Below are positions 50,151 through 58,119 of a stretch of DNA of 64,000 nucleotides, in pieces. Location of the stretch: contig NZ_WBIN01000007.1 in the NCBI RefSeq assembly GCF_009749385.1, forward strand, positions 186,001 through 250,000, given 5' to 3'. The translations under genes were made by a program, and so were the position numbers. This DNA comes from Agromyces allii (lineage in GTDB: Bacteria; Actinomycetota; Actinomycetes; Actinomycetales; Microbacteriaceae). The notes under the pieces were generated by a model. That model saw only the letters and a list, made by a program, of their open reading frames with translations. It was not told the origin of the DNA and made no database searches. How positions within the stretch are numbered: position 1 is the stretch's first letter; the number at the start of each line of letters is the position of its first letter.

Positions 50151-51287
50151 ATGACCGATCCGCAGCGGTCCTCAGTGCAGCCGTTCGAACTGCACGTCGC
50201 CGACGAGGTGCTCGACGACCTGCGCGCTCGGCTCGAGCGAAGCCGGCTGCTCGCCGATTCCCCGCGCAAGCCGGCGTCGGGCCTGAGCGCGGGCTACCTG
50301 CGCGAACTCGTCGACGCCTGGCTCGCCTGGGACTGGCGCGCCCGCGAGGCGTGGTTGAACGCGCACCCGCAGTTCATCGCGCAGATCGACGACACCGCCC
50401 TCCACTTCGCCCACCTGCGTTCCGACCGCGCCGGCGCGCCTGCGCTGCTCGTCATGCACGGCTGGCCGCACACGTTCGCGCTGCAACTCGACTTCGCCGA
50501 CCGGTTGCCCGACTTCGACGTCGTCGTCGCGAGCCTGCCCGGCTTCGCGTTCTCGTCGCCCTACGCCGACGGCCCGATGAGCGAGACCCGCATCGCCGCG
50601 ACCATGCACGCCCTGATGACCGAGGTGCTCGGCTACGAGCGGTACTTCACGTACGGCGAAGACGTCACCGCGAACGTCAGCGACCTCATCGCCGCGAGCT
50701 ACCCCGACCAGGTCGCGGGCATCATGGCGACGCACGCGCACTTCCCGAACGGCGCCGAGCGCGCCGCGCTCACCGACCCCGACGAGATCGCGTTCTTCGC
50801 GGGCATCGCGGCGTTCCACGAGGAGCACGGCGCCTACGGTCACGTGCAGTCGACCAGGCCCGACACGCTCGCCGTTGCGCTCAACGACTCCCCCGTCGGC
50901 CTCCTCGCCTGGCTGGCCGAGAAACTCGTCGAGTGGAGCGACACGCCTCCCGGCGATCCGTCGGCGGTCGAGCAGCGCATCTCGCGCGAGCGCATCCTCA
51001 CCGAGGCGATGATCTACTGGATCACGCAGTCGATCGGCACCTCGTTCCGCCCCTACTCCGAGGGCGCCGACCAGCCGGACCCCATCCCGCCGGCCACGGT
51101 GCCCGCCGTCGTGTACATCCAGCGCCACGAGTCGGCCTACCCCGAGTCGCTCGCGCGTCGGCACTACCTCGACCTGCGCGACTTCGCCCGCCTCGACGAA
51201 GGCGGGCACTTCACGGCCGCCGAGGTGCCCGAGGCGCTCGCCCAGCGCCTGCGCGCGTTCGCGACCTCCCTCGGCGCCCTCGACTGA
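50151..51287 (+). CDS. Epoxide hydrolase (EHN domain plus alpha/beta hydrolase)
   Basis: 378 residues. The N-terminal EHN-type region (QPFELHVADEVLDDLRARLERSRL, YLRELVDAWLAWDWRAREAWLN) is typical of juvenile-hormone/microsomal epoxide hydrolases. The alpha/beta core has oxyanion HGWPHTF, the nucleophile region YGEDVTANVSDL and the catalytic His in DEGGHFTAAEVPE. The nucleophile motif differs from the common GGDWG, though the Asp is present. Hydrolyses epoxides to diols, or a related ester. Monocistronic, predicted leaderless. Confidence 0.88.
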   Translation: MTDPQRSSVQPFELHVADEVLDDLRARLERSRLLADSPRKPASGLSAGYLRELVDAWLAWDWRAREAWLNAHPQFIAQIDDTALHFAHLRSDRAGAPALLVMHGWPHTFALQLDFADRLPDFDVVVASLPGFAFSSPYADGPMSETRIAATMHALMTEVLGYERYFTYGEDVTANVSDLIAASYPDQVAGIMATHAHFPNGAERAALTDPDEIAFFAGIAAFHEEHGAYGHVQSTRPDTLAVALNDSPVGLLAWLAEKLVEWSDTPPGDPSAVEQRISRERILTEAMIYWITQSIGTSFRPYSEGADQPDPIPPATVPAVVYIQRHESAYPESLARRHYLDLRDFARLDEGGHFTAAEVPEALAQRLRAFATSLGALD

Positions 51288-51323
51288 CGGCCTCCGCCGA
51301 TCGAAGCCGCCTGCCGACGCGAA

Positions 51324-51356
51324 AGCGGCGACCCCCGGCATCCGGGAGTCGCCGCT
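51324..51356. terminator. Bidirectional hairpin between convergent genes
   Basis: AGCGGCGAC (51324-51332) with GTCGCCGCT (51348-51356), plus inner CCGG pairing around GCATCCGG. Confidence 0.7.
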
Positions 51357-51370
51357 CGATGTGCTCCGGG

Positions 51371-52024
51371 TTACGCGGCGGCAGCGCCCGTGCGCACGCC
51401 CTTGGCGAGGTTCGCGACGAGCTCCTCGCGGTTCTGCACGACGACGTAGGCGGGCTGGTCGCGCTCGACGCGCCAGCTGTCGGCGAGCGGGCCCACGTTC
51501 ACGGTGTCGAAGCCGAAACGGTCGTACAGGTCGGTGACGAGCTGCGCGGCATCCGCGAAGTCGCTCGAGGTCGCGAGCGCCCGACGGCCGGGCGTGCCGG
51601 CGGGAGTGCCGGTCGTCGTGATGTCGGCGGCGGCGATGTGGTTGAAGCCCTTGGCGACGCGGCTGGTGGGCAGGTGCTGCTGCAGCAGGCCGCTGACGGT
51701 GTCGAGGCCCTCGTCGAGCACGTCGATGCGGCCGTCGCGCTCCCAGTAGTAGTTGTTCGTGTCGATGACGATCTTGCCGGCGAGCGGCTCGACCGGCACG
51801 GCCTCGTAGGCCTTGAACGGCACGGTCACGACGGCGAAGTCCGCTGCCGCGGCCGCCTCGGCGGGGGTCGCAGCACGGGCGTTGGGGCCCAGCTCGTCGA
51901 CGAGCTCGGCGAGGGTCTCAGGGCCGCGCGAGTTCGAGATGACGACCTCGTACCCGTTCGCCACGGCCGCGCGTGCGACCTGGCTGCCGATGTGTCCTGC
52001 TCCGATGATTCCGATCGTTGTCAT
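51371..52024 (-). CDS. NADP-binding F420/FMN-reductase-like protein
   Basis: 217 residues. N-terminal Rossmann fold (TIGIIGAGHIGSQVARAAVANGYEVVISNSRGP), then FAVVTVPFKAYEAVP and DTNNYYWERDGR, the pattern of NADPH-dependent F420 oxidoreductase-like (F420_oxidored) proteins. It may supply reduced cofactor to the LLM monooxygenase encoded upstream. ATG 52024 is chosen because the fold begins there; an ATG 33 nt earlier is in frame. A perfect 11-bp inverted repeat lies 45-69 bp upstream and probably regulates it. Confidence 0.87.
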   Translation of the reverse strand: MTTIGIIGAGHIGSQVARAAVANGYEVVISNSRGPETLAELVDELGPNARAATPAEAAAAADFAVVTVPFKAYEAVPVEPLAGKIVIDTNNYYWERDGRIDVLDEGLDTVSGLLQQHLPTSRVAKGFNHIAAADITTTGTPAGTPGRRALATSSDFADAAQLVTDLYDRFGFDTVNVGPLADSWRVERDQPAYVVVQNREELVANLAKGVRTGAAAA

Positions 52025-52068
52025 GGTGTGGGACAACGGATGCCGCGCCGCGGGCATTCCCGATTCGC

Positions 52069-52093
52069 GTTGCAGATTGCAACAATCTGCAAC
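52069..52093. promoter_or_regulatory. Perfect 11-bp inverted repeat operator candidate
   Basis: GTTGCAGATTG (52069-52079), CAA, CAATCTGCAAC (52083-52093). It lies in the 105-bp gap between the LLM monooxygenase stop and the reductase start. AT-richer than the neighbourhood. A 25-bp site of this quality is unlikely by chance in 70% GC DNA. Confidence 0.7.
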
Positions 52094-52129
52094 ACAGTGC
52101 GGTCGGGCGGCCGGCGATCGGCGACGCGG

Positions 52130-53452
52130 CTAGAAGTCGCGCAGGTTGCCCTGGATGCCACCGCCGCCGAACTCGTTGCGCAGCACGCCCCGGCGGCGCA
52201 GGATCGGCACGAGCTCGTCGAGATACTTGTGCACCGTGACGGGGTGCAGATCGCCCGAGAAGATGAAGCCGTCGTTGTCGGCCTCCTCGCCGAACTCCTC
52301 GATGAAGTCGGCGACCTGCTCGGCGGTGCCGACGAAGCCCGCGTGGTCGCTGATGCGCCCCTTGCGCGCCTTGGCCACGAGCAGTTCGCGCAGCGTGGCA
52401 TCCGCGAAGCTCGGCGCGGTCTTGCCGAGCAGGCCCTTGATCGTGCCCTGCGACACGTGGTCGCCGAAGATCGACGGGTCGAGCGGCTGGTCGAGCGGCA
52501 GCCCGGTGAGGTCGGTCTCGAGGTCGCTCGACTGGCCCTCGAGGATGGCGGAGAGCACATCGTCGCTCGGGTCGAGCGAGGCGGCCACGACCCGGTCGAC
52601 CTCCTCTTGGCTCGAGACGATCTCGGGCTTGAACACGAACAGCGTCTTGACGGCGTCGGCCGGGCGGCCGTGCGCGAGCGAGGCGTCGATGATCTTCTGC
52701 CGGTAGGCGCGCACGACGTCGAGGTCGAGCGGCGCGTACGCGAGCTGCACGTCGGAGTGCGTACCGGCGAACGCGAGCCCCTTCGGGGACCCGCCGGGCG
52801 AGACGATCGCCGGGTCGCCGTCGGTGAACGGGATCGCGTTCAGCGGGCCCGGCACGTCGAAGAACTCGCCCGTGAAGCGGCTCTCGCGGATCTTCGACCC
52901 GTCGGCGAAGCGCCCGGTCTCGACATCCTCGATGAGCGCGCCGTCGTCCCAGCTGTGCCACAGGCCGCGCACCGCGGTGAGCCATTCGCTCGCACGGTCG
53001 TAGGCCTGGTCGTGCGACACGGGCGGCAGGCCGTTGTGACGCGTGCTCGAGACATCCGTCACCACGTTGATGCCGACGCGGTGCCCGCTCAGGTGGTGCA
53101 GCGACGCGAACTGGCGCGCTGCGAGGTAGGGCGGCCAGATGCCGGCGTTGACCGTGGGCGCGACGCCGATGTGCTGGGTCGCGGCGAGCAGGTACGGCGT
53201 GAGCGCGACGGGATCGTGCTTGGGCCCGCCGTAGGCCTTGCGCACGCGCAGCTCGATGGTGTCGGGCGTGCCGATCGAGGGGCCGTCCTCGATGATGACG
53301 AGGTCGAGCCCCGCCTGCTCGAGCTCGCGCACCGACTGCTGGTAGAGGTGCGGCTCGGTCCAGCGGTAGTTCCACTGATAGGACGGATGCCCCCACCCCT
53401 GCGGACCGAATCCGCGGGAGAAGAACCAGCCGAAGTGCTGCAGGCGGGTCAT
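52130..53452 (-). CDS. LLM-class flavin-dependent monooxygenase (NtaA/SnaA/DszA type)
   Basis: 440 residues. Bacterial-luciferase-like TIM barrel. HFGWFFSRGFGPQGWGHPSYQWNYRW at the N-terminus, DGPSIGTPDTIEL, GHRVGINVVTDVSSTRHN, PIVSPGGSPKG-like segment AIVSPGGSPKG and the C-terminal GTAEQVADFIEEFGEEADNDGF. This subfamily oxidises amines or organosulfur compounds with reduced FMN from a partner reductase. It overlaps the MetY homologue stop (ATGA), which points to sulfur scavenging. A reductase gene follows 105 bp later. Confidence 0.9.
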   Translation of the reverse strand: MTRLQHFGWFFSRGFGPQGWGHPSYQWNYRWTEPHLYQQSVRELEQAGLDLVIIEDGPSIGTPDTIELRVRKAYGGPKHDPVALTPYLLAATQHIGVAPTVNAGIWPPYLAARQFASLHHLSGHRVGINVVTDVSSTRHNGLPPVSHDQAYDRASEWLTAVRGLWHSWDDGALIEDVETGRFADGSKIRESRFTGEFFDVPGPLNAIPFTDGDPAIVSPGGSPKGLAFAGTHSDVQLAYAPLDLDVVRAYRQKIIDASLAHGRPADAVKTLFVFKPEIVSSQEEVDRVVAASLDPSDDVLSAILEGQSSDLETDLTGLPLDQPLDPSIFGDHVSQGTIKGLLGKTAPSFADATLRELLVAKARKGRISDHAGFVGTAEQVADFIEEFGEEADNDGFIFSGDLHPVTVHKYLDELVPILRRRGVLRNEFGGGGIQGNLRDF

Positions 53453-54954
53453 CGGGTGCTCCCTTCGAGCAGTGGGGCGGATGCCGCAGGCCGGCGCTCC
53501 TGCGTCGCCGACCGCGTCGATCCGGTCGATCGAGTCGATCGAGTCGATCGCAGTGCGGCGAGACCTCGCTCAAGGTCGCGCACGAGGTCTTCGGGTTCTT
53601 CGAGTCCGACCGAGAGGCGCAGGAGCCCGCCCGAGATGCGGCCGCGGGCGCGGGTCTCGTCGTCGAGGTGGGCATGCGTGGTCGTCGCCGGATGCAGGAT
53701 CAGCGAGCGTGTGTCGCCGATATGGCTCATGCGGCTGAACAGGTCGACCGCGTCGTAGAACGCCTCGGCACTCGGCTCGCCGCCGTCGAGCACGAACGAG
53801 AGCACGGCTCCCTGGCCGCGCGGCAGGTACCGCTCGGCGAGGTCGTGCGACGGGCTCGAGGGCAGGCCGGCGTAGTTGACCGAGAGCACCTCGGGCTGGT
53901 CTTCGAGCCACGCGGCGAGCGCGGCGGCGGTCGAGGACTGGCGGCCGACGCGCAGCGAGAGCGTCTCGATGCCCTGCTGGATCAGGAACGCGTTGAACGG
54001 CGAGAGCACCGGGCCGAAGAGGGCGCCCGTGACACCGCGGATGTACGCCGTGTAGGCGCCCGCGCCGTGGGCTTCGAGGTAGCTCGCGCCCTGCAGGCCG
54101 GTGTCGGGCTCGGTCAGGTGCTGGAAGGCGCCCGGCGTGGCCGACCAGTCGAAGGTTCCGGCGTCGATGACGACGCCGCCGAGCGCGGCGCCGTGGCCCG
54201 AGAGGAACTTGCTCGCGGAGTGCACGACGAGGTCGGCGCCGTGCTCGATCGGGCGCACGAGGTAGGGCGTGGCGAGCGTGTTGTCGACGATGAACGGCAC
54301 GCCAGCGGCCTGCGCGACCTCGGAGACGCCCGACAGGTCGATGACGTCGTTCGTGGGGTTCGCGATGGACTCGGCGTAGAGCGCGCGCGTGTTCGGGCGG
54401 ATGCGGCGGCGCCACTCGTCGAGGTCGCGGGCGTCGTCGACGAACTCGACCTCGATGCCGAACCGGCCGAAGCCCTGCGTGAAGAGCGAGCGCGTGCCCG
54501 AGTAGACGCTCTGCGCCGAGAGCACGTGGTCGCCGGCCTTGGCGATGGCGAGCACGGCGACCGTGAGGGCCGCCTGTCCGCTGGCGACGACGACCGCGTC
54601 TCGGCCGCGCTCGAGTTCGGCGAGCTTGCGCTCGAGCGCCGAGTTCGTGGGGTTGCCGGCACGTGTGTAGACGTAGCCCTGGTCGTCGCCCGCGAACCGG
54701 TCGCGCGCCTGGGCGAAGTTGTCGAAGCGGAACCCGGCGCTCAGGTAGATCGGCGTGATGCGGGCCCCGAACGCGGCCTCGTCGTGCTCGCCGGCGTGCA
54801 CCTGCTGCGTGGCGAATCCCGGCTCGTGGGCGAGGCCGTGGGCGGGGAAGCCGTGCGCGGGGAAGCCGTGCGTGGCGAAGCCGTCGTCGTGCGCGGCGTA
54901 GCCGGGGTGGGATGCGGCGAAGCCCGGCTCGTCGTGCGCTGGTCGGATTGGCAT
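53449..54954 (-). CDS. metY: O-acetylhomoserine sulfhydrylase-like PLP enzyme
   Basis: 501 residues. Cys/Met-metabolism PLP family: [42 protein letters not shown], the PLP Lys in [11 protein letters not shown] and [17 protein letters not shown]. Makes homocysteine from O-acetylhomoserine and sulfide. About 48 extra residues precede the family start ([14 protein letters not shown]). They are a His/Gly/Phe-rich repeat ([23 protein letters not shown]). Starts inside the repeat lack a clear Shine-Dalgarno sequence, so the true start could be later. A Ser/Thr/Arg repeat ([13 protein letters not shown]) sits near the C-terminus. Operon with the LLM monooxygenase. Confidence 0.88.
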   Translation of the reverse strand: MPIRPAHDEPGFAASHPGYAAHDDGFATHGFPAHGFPAHGLAHEPGFATQQVHAGEHDEAAFGARITPIYLSAGFRFDNFAQARDRFAGDDQGYVYTRAGNPTNSALERKLAELERGRDAVVVASGQAALTVAVLAIAKAGDHVLSAQSVYSGTRSLFTQGFGRFGIEVEFVDDARDLDEWRRRIRPNTRALYAESIANPTNDVIDLSGVSEVAQAAGVPFIVDNTLATPYLVRPIEHGADLVVHSASKFLSGHGAALGGVVIDAGTFDWSATPGAFQHLTEPDTGLQGASYLEAHGAGAYTAYIRGVTGALFGPVLSPFNAFLIQQGIETLSLRVGRQSSTAAALAAWLEDQPEVLSVNYAGLPSSPSHDLAERYLPRGQGAVLSFVLDGGEPSAEAFYDAVDLFSRMSHIGDTRSLILHPATTTHAHLDDETRARGRISGGLLRLSVGLEEPEDLVRDLERGLAALRSTRSTRSTGSTRSATQERRPAASAPLLEGSTR

Positions 54955-55040
54955 GCCCAATCTTCGGTCGCGCGTTCGCCGGCGTCGAATGGAATGCGAC
55001 GCGCGATGTCACCGGCGGTCACGCGCCGTCACGTTCGGCC

Positions 55041-55130
55041 GCCGGTCGAGGAGGGCGCCCCGCGCCCGTATCGAGACCCGCTCCGCGCCGCACCCGCGGA
55101 TCGAGGAGGCGCGCCGGTGCCCTCTCGAGG
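55041..55130. repeat. Degenerate dispersed palindromic element
   Basis: Contains GCCGGTCGAGGAGG, GTATCGAGACCC and GATCGAGGAGGCGCGCCGG, the building blocks of the 41137 element, without long perfect arms. Lies in the 282-bp gap between metY and the acidic-repeat gene. Otherwise that gap holds only the latter's promoter. Confidence 0.5.
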
Positions 55131-55236
55131 CCCGCCCGCGACATCCGCCCACCCTGGTGGAGCCTCTTGCCGCCGGCCCCCTCGCGCGGGAGAGTGGAGG
55201 CACGCGCTGGATCGCGCGGCGACGGATGGAGCAATG

Positions 55237-55461
55237 ATGACCAACCCCGACAAGACCCCCGATTCCTACAGCGAGGCCGACACCGTCGGAGATCCCGGCG
55301 ACTACACCGAGACCGACTTCGGCGACGGCAAGGAGAAGCCGAACGTCGGAGAGGGCGAGTACACCGAGACCGACTTCGGCGACGGCGCGCAGCCGCCCAC
55401 CGGCGGCAAGGGCGAGTACACCGAGAGCGACCTCGGCAAGGGCGGGAAGCACGCCAAGTAG
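55237..55461 (+). CDS. Small acidic protein with three tandem repeats
   Basis: 74 residues, strongly acidic. Three consecutive units share (D/E)YTE(T/S)D(F/L)G(D/K)G: DYTETDFGDG (about 22), EYTETDFGDG (about 41), EYTESDLGKG (about 60). Gly/Pro/Lys linkers separate them. The N-terminus (TNPDKTPDSYSEADTVGDPG) looks like a degenerate unit. No signal peptide, helix or known domain, so probably disordered. GGAG is well placed for ATG 55237 rather than the ATG 3 nt earlier. Codon use matches its neighbours. Function unknown. Confidence 0.8.
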   Translation: MTNPDKTPDSYSEADTVGDPGDYTETDFGDGKEKPNVGEGEYTETDFGDGAQPPTGGKGEYTESDLGKGGKHAK

Positions 55462-55514
55462 GGCGTCGCTCCGGCCGATTTCGTCGAGGCGCGGCAGGCT
55501 GGCACGCTTGCCGG

Positions 55515-55967
55515 ATGCACGCCGCGCTGACGATCCGACCGAGCCTCCCGATCGATGCCGAGTACGTCGTCGCGCTCAAGGAGCGCACGATGCGTGCAGA
55601 TCTCGAGCGCCTCGGCCGCTGGGCTTCCGATCGGTCGCGCGCCCGAGTGCTCGCGGCGTTCTCGATCGAGCACACGCGCATCATCGAGCTCGACGGCGAG
55701 CCGATCGGCAGCATCTCGCTTCGCCCGGCGGCTGACGGCCGGTGGCTGGAGCTCTTCTACCTCGAGCCGTCGATGCAGGGGCGCGGCCTCGGGTCGACCG
55801 TGCTCGAACGCGTGCTCGCTGAGCCGGGCGACGGACTGTTGCGACTCGATGTGCTGCAGGGCAGCCGGGCGCGGGCGCTCTACGAGCGGCACGGGTTCGT
55901 GTTCGAGTCCGAGGACGAGATCGACGTCTTCCTGGTGCGCCATCCGGCGCCGGCCCCGCTGACGTAG
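55515..55967 (+). CDS. GNAT-family N-acetyltransferase
   Basis: 150 residues. Strands and helices of the GNAT fold: LTIRPSLPIDAEYVVALKE, IIELDGEPIGSISLRP, LELFYLEPSMQGRGLGSTVLERVL (acetyl-CoA loop QGRGLG), and RALYERHGFVFESEDEIDVFLVR. Acetylates an unknown amine. ATG 55515 has no Shine-Dalgarno sequence. CACGCT lies 6 nt upstream and could be a weak -10 box of a leaderless promoter. Confidence 0.88.
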   Translation: MHAALTIRPSLPIDAEYVVALKERTMRADLERLGRWASDRSRARVLAAFSIEHTRIIELDGEPIGSISLRPAADGRWLELFYLEPSMQGRGLGSTVLERVLAEPGDGLLRLDVLQGSRARALYERHGFVFESEDEIDVFLVRHPAPAPLT

Positions 55968-56026
55968 GCGGGGCAGTCGCGCGCTGCAGGGTGCGCGGCG
56001 TCCTGCCCCGCCACGATGTCCGCTGC

Positions 56027-56032
56027 TAGCGT
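56027..56032 (+). promoter_or_regulatory. -10 box of a predicted leaderless promoter
   Basis: TAGCGT, 7 nt, then ATG 56040. It decides this start over the in-frame ATG at 56016. Confidence 0.55.
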
Positions 56033-56039
56033 GTGCCGC

Positions 56040-56492
56040 ATGTCCGCTTCCGTGCAGCACCTCGTCGAGTCGATGCTGGCCGGCGTCGAGGCGCTCGACG
56101 TCGAGGCCGCGACCGCAGCCATGTCCGACGACATCGTGCTCTACGACCCGCACTACCCGTATCCCGACATGGTCGGAATCGAGGCGGTGCGCGAGGGTCT
56201 CGCGTGGGCGTTCACGCAGATGGCGAGCATGCGCTTCGACATCGATCGGTGGTTCTTCGGTGCCGACGGCACGTCGACCGTCATCGAGACCTCGACGCAC
56301 CACGTGCTGAAGCTGGGTTCGAAGCACCTCGATTTCCCGCAGGTGTTCGTCATCGACTCCGACGGCGAGCGCATCACGAAGATGCGCGCCTACGAGCCCT
56401 ATGGCCCGCACGGTTCGACGGGCTTCGGCCTCGGCATCGGTCACCGCGTCTACCGCCTCACACACCGCCGCCCCAGCAGCCGCCGGCCGTAG
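56040..56492 (+). CDS. SnoaL-like (NTF2-fold) protein
   Basis: 150 residues. Helix VQHLVESMLAGVEALDVEAATAAMSDDIVLYDPHYPYPDMVGIEAVREGLAWAF, then strands (MRFDIDRWFFGADGTSTVIETSTHHVLK, FPQVFVIDSDGERITKMRAYEPYGP). Typical SnoaL/limonene-epoxide-hydrolase-like cone with an Asp-rich pocket start (YDPHYPYPD). Function unknown. Basic C-terminal tail (THRRPSSRRP). Monocistronic, predicted leaderless. Confidence 0.82.
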   Translation: MSASVQHLVESMLAGVEALDVEAATAAMSDDIVLYDPHYPYPDMVGIEAVREGLAWAFTQMASMRFDIDRWFFGADGTSTVIETSTHHVLKLGSKHLDFPQVFVIDSDGERITKMRAYEPYGPHGSTGFGLGIGHRVYRLTHRRPSSRRP

Positions 56493-56509
56493 CCGAGCCG
56501 CTTTCGGAA

Positions 56510-56527
56510 CGGATGCCGCGGCATCCG
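56510..56527. terminator. Perfect 18-bp palindrome CGGATGCCGCGGCATCCG
   Basis: Second copy of the 12818 palindrome, 18 bp after the SnoaL stop and between convergent genes. Confidence 0.45.
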
Positions 56528-56611
56528 CCCTCAGACCGGCGAATCGCGACCGGCGACCGGCACACGTTCGCGTTCCGGGCCGGCCTCTTCGACACCGCCC
56601 GCACTCGTGCG

Positions 56612-57124
56612 TCAGAACAAGCGGGCCTGCGCGACGACCGGTGCGCCCTCGAGCTCGAGCAGGAACCGCTTGCGCTCGAGCCCGCCCGCATAGCCCGTGA
56701 GCGATCCGTCGGCGCCGACCACGCGGTGGCAGGGCACGACGATGCTGATCGGATTGCGTCCGACGGCGTTGCCGACCCGCCGCGCGAGGTTGCGGTCGCC
56801 GAGCCGGGCGGCGAGTTCACCGTAGGTCACCGTCTCGCCGAACGGGATCTCGCGCAGCATCGCCCACACCGCATGCTGGAACTCGTCGCCGGTCGGCGCT
56901 AGCGGCATGTCGAAGGTCGTGCGCTCCCCCGCGAGGAACTCGGCGAGCTGCACGCCGAACGCGACGACGACCGGGTCGGACGCAGCGTCGACCTCGACCC
57001 CGAGGCTGTCCGCCGGCAACGGATGCCAGTGCCCTTCGAACGTGATGCCAGCGAGCGCGTCCCCGTCGGCGACGACGAGCAGCTCGCCGAGCGCGGTCGG
57101 CAGGTACGCGTGTCGCCTGGTCAT
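56612..57124 (-). CDS. ogt: Methylated-DNA-protein-cysteine methyltransferase
   Basis: 170 residues, Ogt/MGMT type without an Ada N-terminal domain. Acceptor Cys132 in ISIVVPCHRVVG, DNA-binding helix ARRVGNAVGRNP, and the C-terminal GYAGGLERKRFLLELEG. Transfers alkyl groups from O6-alkylguanine to itself. Full length. ATG 57124 at the natural family start. GATCAT lies 6 nt upstream and may be a weak -10 box. Confidence 0.95.
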   Translation of the reverse strand: MTRRHAYLPTALGELLVVADGDALAGITFEGHWHPLPADSLGVEVDAASDPVVVAFGVQLAEFLAGERTTFDMPLAPTGDEFQHAVWAMLREIPFGETVTYGELAARLGDRNLARRVGNAVGRNPISIVVPCHRVVGADGSLTGYAGGLERKRFLLELEGAPVVAQARLF

Positions 57125-57186
57125 GACTCAATGATCGCGCCCTGCGGGTCGGCCTCGGCCGTTCCCGGCAGCGGGAATCGGACTTG

Positions 57187-57222
57187 GTGCCCGGGATGCG
57201 TGCAACTTCGCAACTCTGCAAC
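57187..57222 (+). repeat. 36-bp direct repeat, copy A
   Basis: Begins GTGCCCGGGAT and ends CTGCAAC. Identical to copy B (58007-58042) at 32 of 36 positions. The core is three TGCAAC/GCAACT words spaced about 8 bp. It lies 10 bp past the stop of the lipoprotein gene. Confidence 0.75.
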
Positions 57223-57231
57223 CGTCCGTGC

Positions 57232-57846
57232 TCAGCAGAACGGCTCGCCGACCCAGGTGAGTATCGACGTCAGCTGCAAGCGGCGCGGCTCCTCGGCGGT
57301 CGAAACCGCGGAGGCGGCGAACTCGCGCCGCACTGTGGCGAGCGGAGGCTCGGTCGCGGTATCGACGCGGCAGAACGCGAAGTTCACGATGGCCCCGTGC
57401 GCATCCTCCGTGCGCCGCACGATGAACGCATTCTCGACATCGACTCGGACCCCGTCCGTCGTCGATCCGAACATCTCCGAGGCGAGGAGCTGTCGGACAT
57501 CCAGCCCCATCGGAGGCACCGGGATGCTGTTCAGATCTCCAACGTCGGGGTCTCCGTCGCGGGCGACGGAGTGACGCTCGTCGAGGTACTCCTCGAGCGT
57601 CGCCACCGCAACGGCGAGTGCATCCTCGTCGTCGGCGAAATATCCGTCGACCAGTTCGACATAGGCCGCATCGCTCCCGCTCGTGACCGTGAGGCCGTCA
57701 TCGTACTCATCTACGACGGATGCCGGCCGCTCGGCCGGACGAAGGACGGGTGCGGGCACGCAGCCGGACAGGAGGACGGCGAGCAGGGCGGCCGCCGCCG
57801 CGCTGACGCGAAGTCGGCGGCCCGGGATCGCGGATTCACAAGACAT
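57232..57846 (-). CDS. Lipoprotein of unknown function (paralogue A)
   Basis: 204 residues. Lipoprotein signal with the modified Cys at 29 (LLAVLLSGC). The mature part has DDEDALAVAVATLEEYLDE (about 72-90), a middle Pro/Gly region, then LQLTSILTWVGEPFC at the end. The helix and the W-x-G-x-x-F-C ending are shared with the gene at 58120. Two conserved Cys in the mature chain may pair. No known domain recognised. Predicted leaderless (TACGTT 6 nt before ATG 57846). Confidence 0.82.
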   Translation of the reverse strand: MSCESAIPGRRLRVSAAAAALLAVLLSGCVPAPVLRPAERPASVVDEYDDGLTVTSGSDAAYVELVDGYFADDEDALAVAVATLEEYLDERHSVARDGDPDVGDLNSIPVPPMGLDVRQLLASEMFGSTTDGVRVDVENAFIVRRTEDAHGAIVNFAFCRVDTATEPPLATVRREFAASAVSTAEEPRRLQLTSILTWVGEPFC

Positions 57847-57852
57847 GCGCAG

Positions 57853-57858
57853 AACGTA
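57853..57858 (-). promoter_or_regulatory. -10 box of a predicted leaderless promoter
   Basis: Minus-strand TACGTT, 6 nt, then ATG 57846. Confidence 0.55.
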
Positions 57859-58006
57859 TTCACTGCCGCCCGCACGATTCCGTCGCTCGCGAGAACCGCC
57901 CGTCGCCGGGTCAGCGTGCCGGACTGTGGAGGAGCAGTCGAACTGCACGCGGGCCGCGTACCTGCCGCTCTCACGAAGCGACGACCCCGCGTGCCGACCG
58001 GACTCC

Positions 58007-58042
58007 GTGCCCGGGATTCATGCAACTTGGCAACTTTGCAAC
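58007..58042 (+). repeat. 36-bp direct repeat, copy B
   Basis: Same orientation as copy A, start-to-start distance 820 bp. It lies 65 bp before the -10 box of the second lipoprotein gene, so its TGCAAC words could act in regulation. Confidence 0.75.
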
Positions 58043-58106
58043 AGCTCGGCGGTCGTGGCCTCCCACCGGGTGTGGACAGCCGAATCGGCCCCGCGCCGCA
58101 CCCGCC

Positions 58107-58112
58107 TATGGT
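58107..58112 (+). promoter_or_regulatory. -10 box of a predicted leaderless promoter
   Basis: TATGGT, 7 nt, then ATG 58120. Confidence 0.55.
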
Positions 58113-58119
58113 GGTCACC

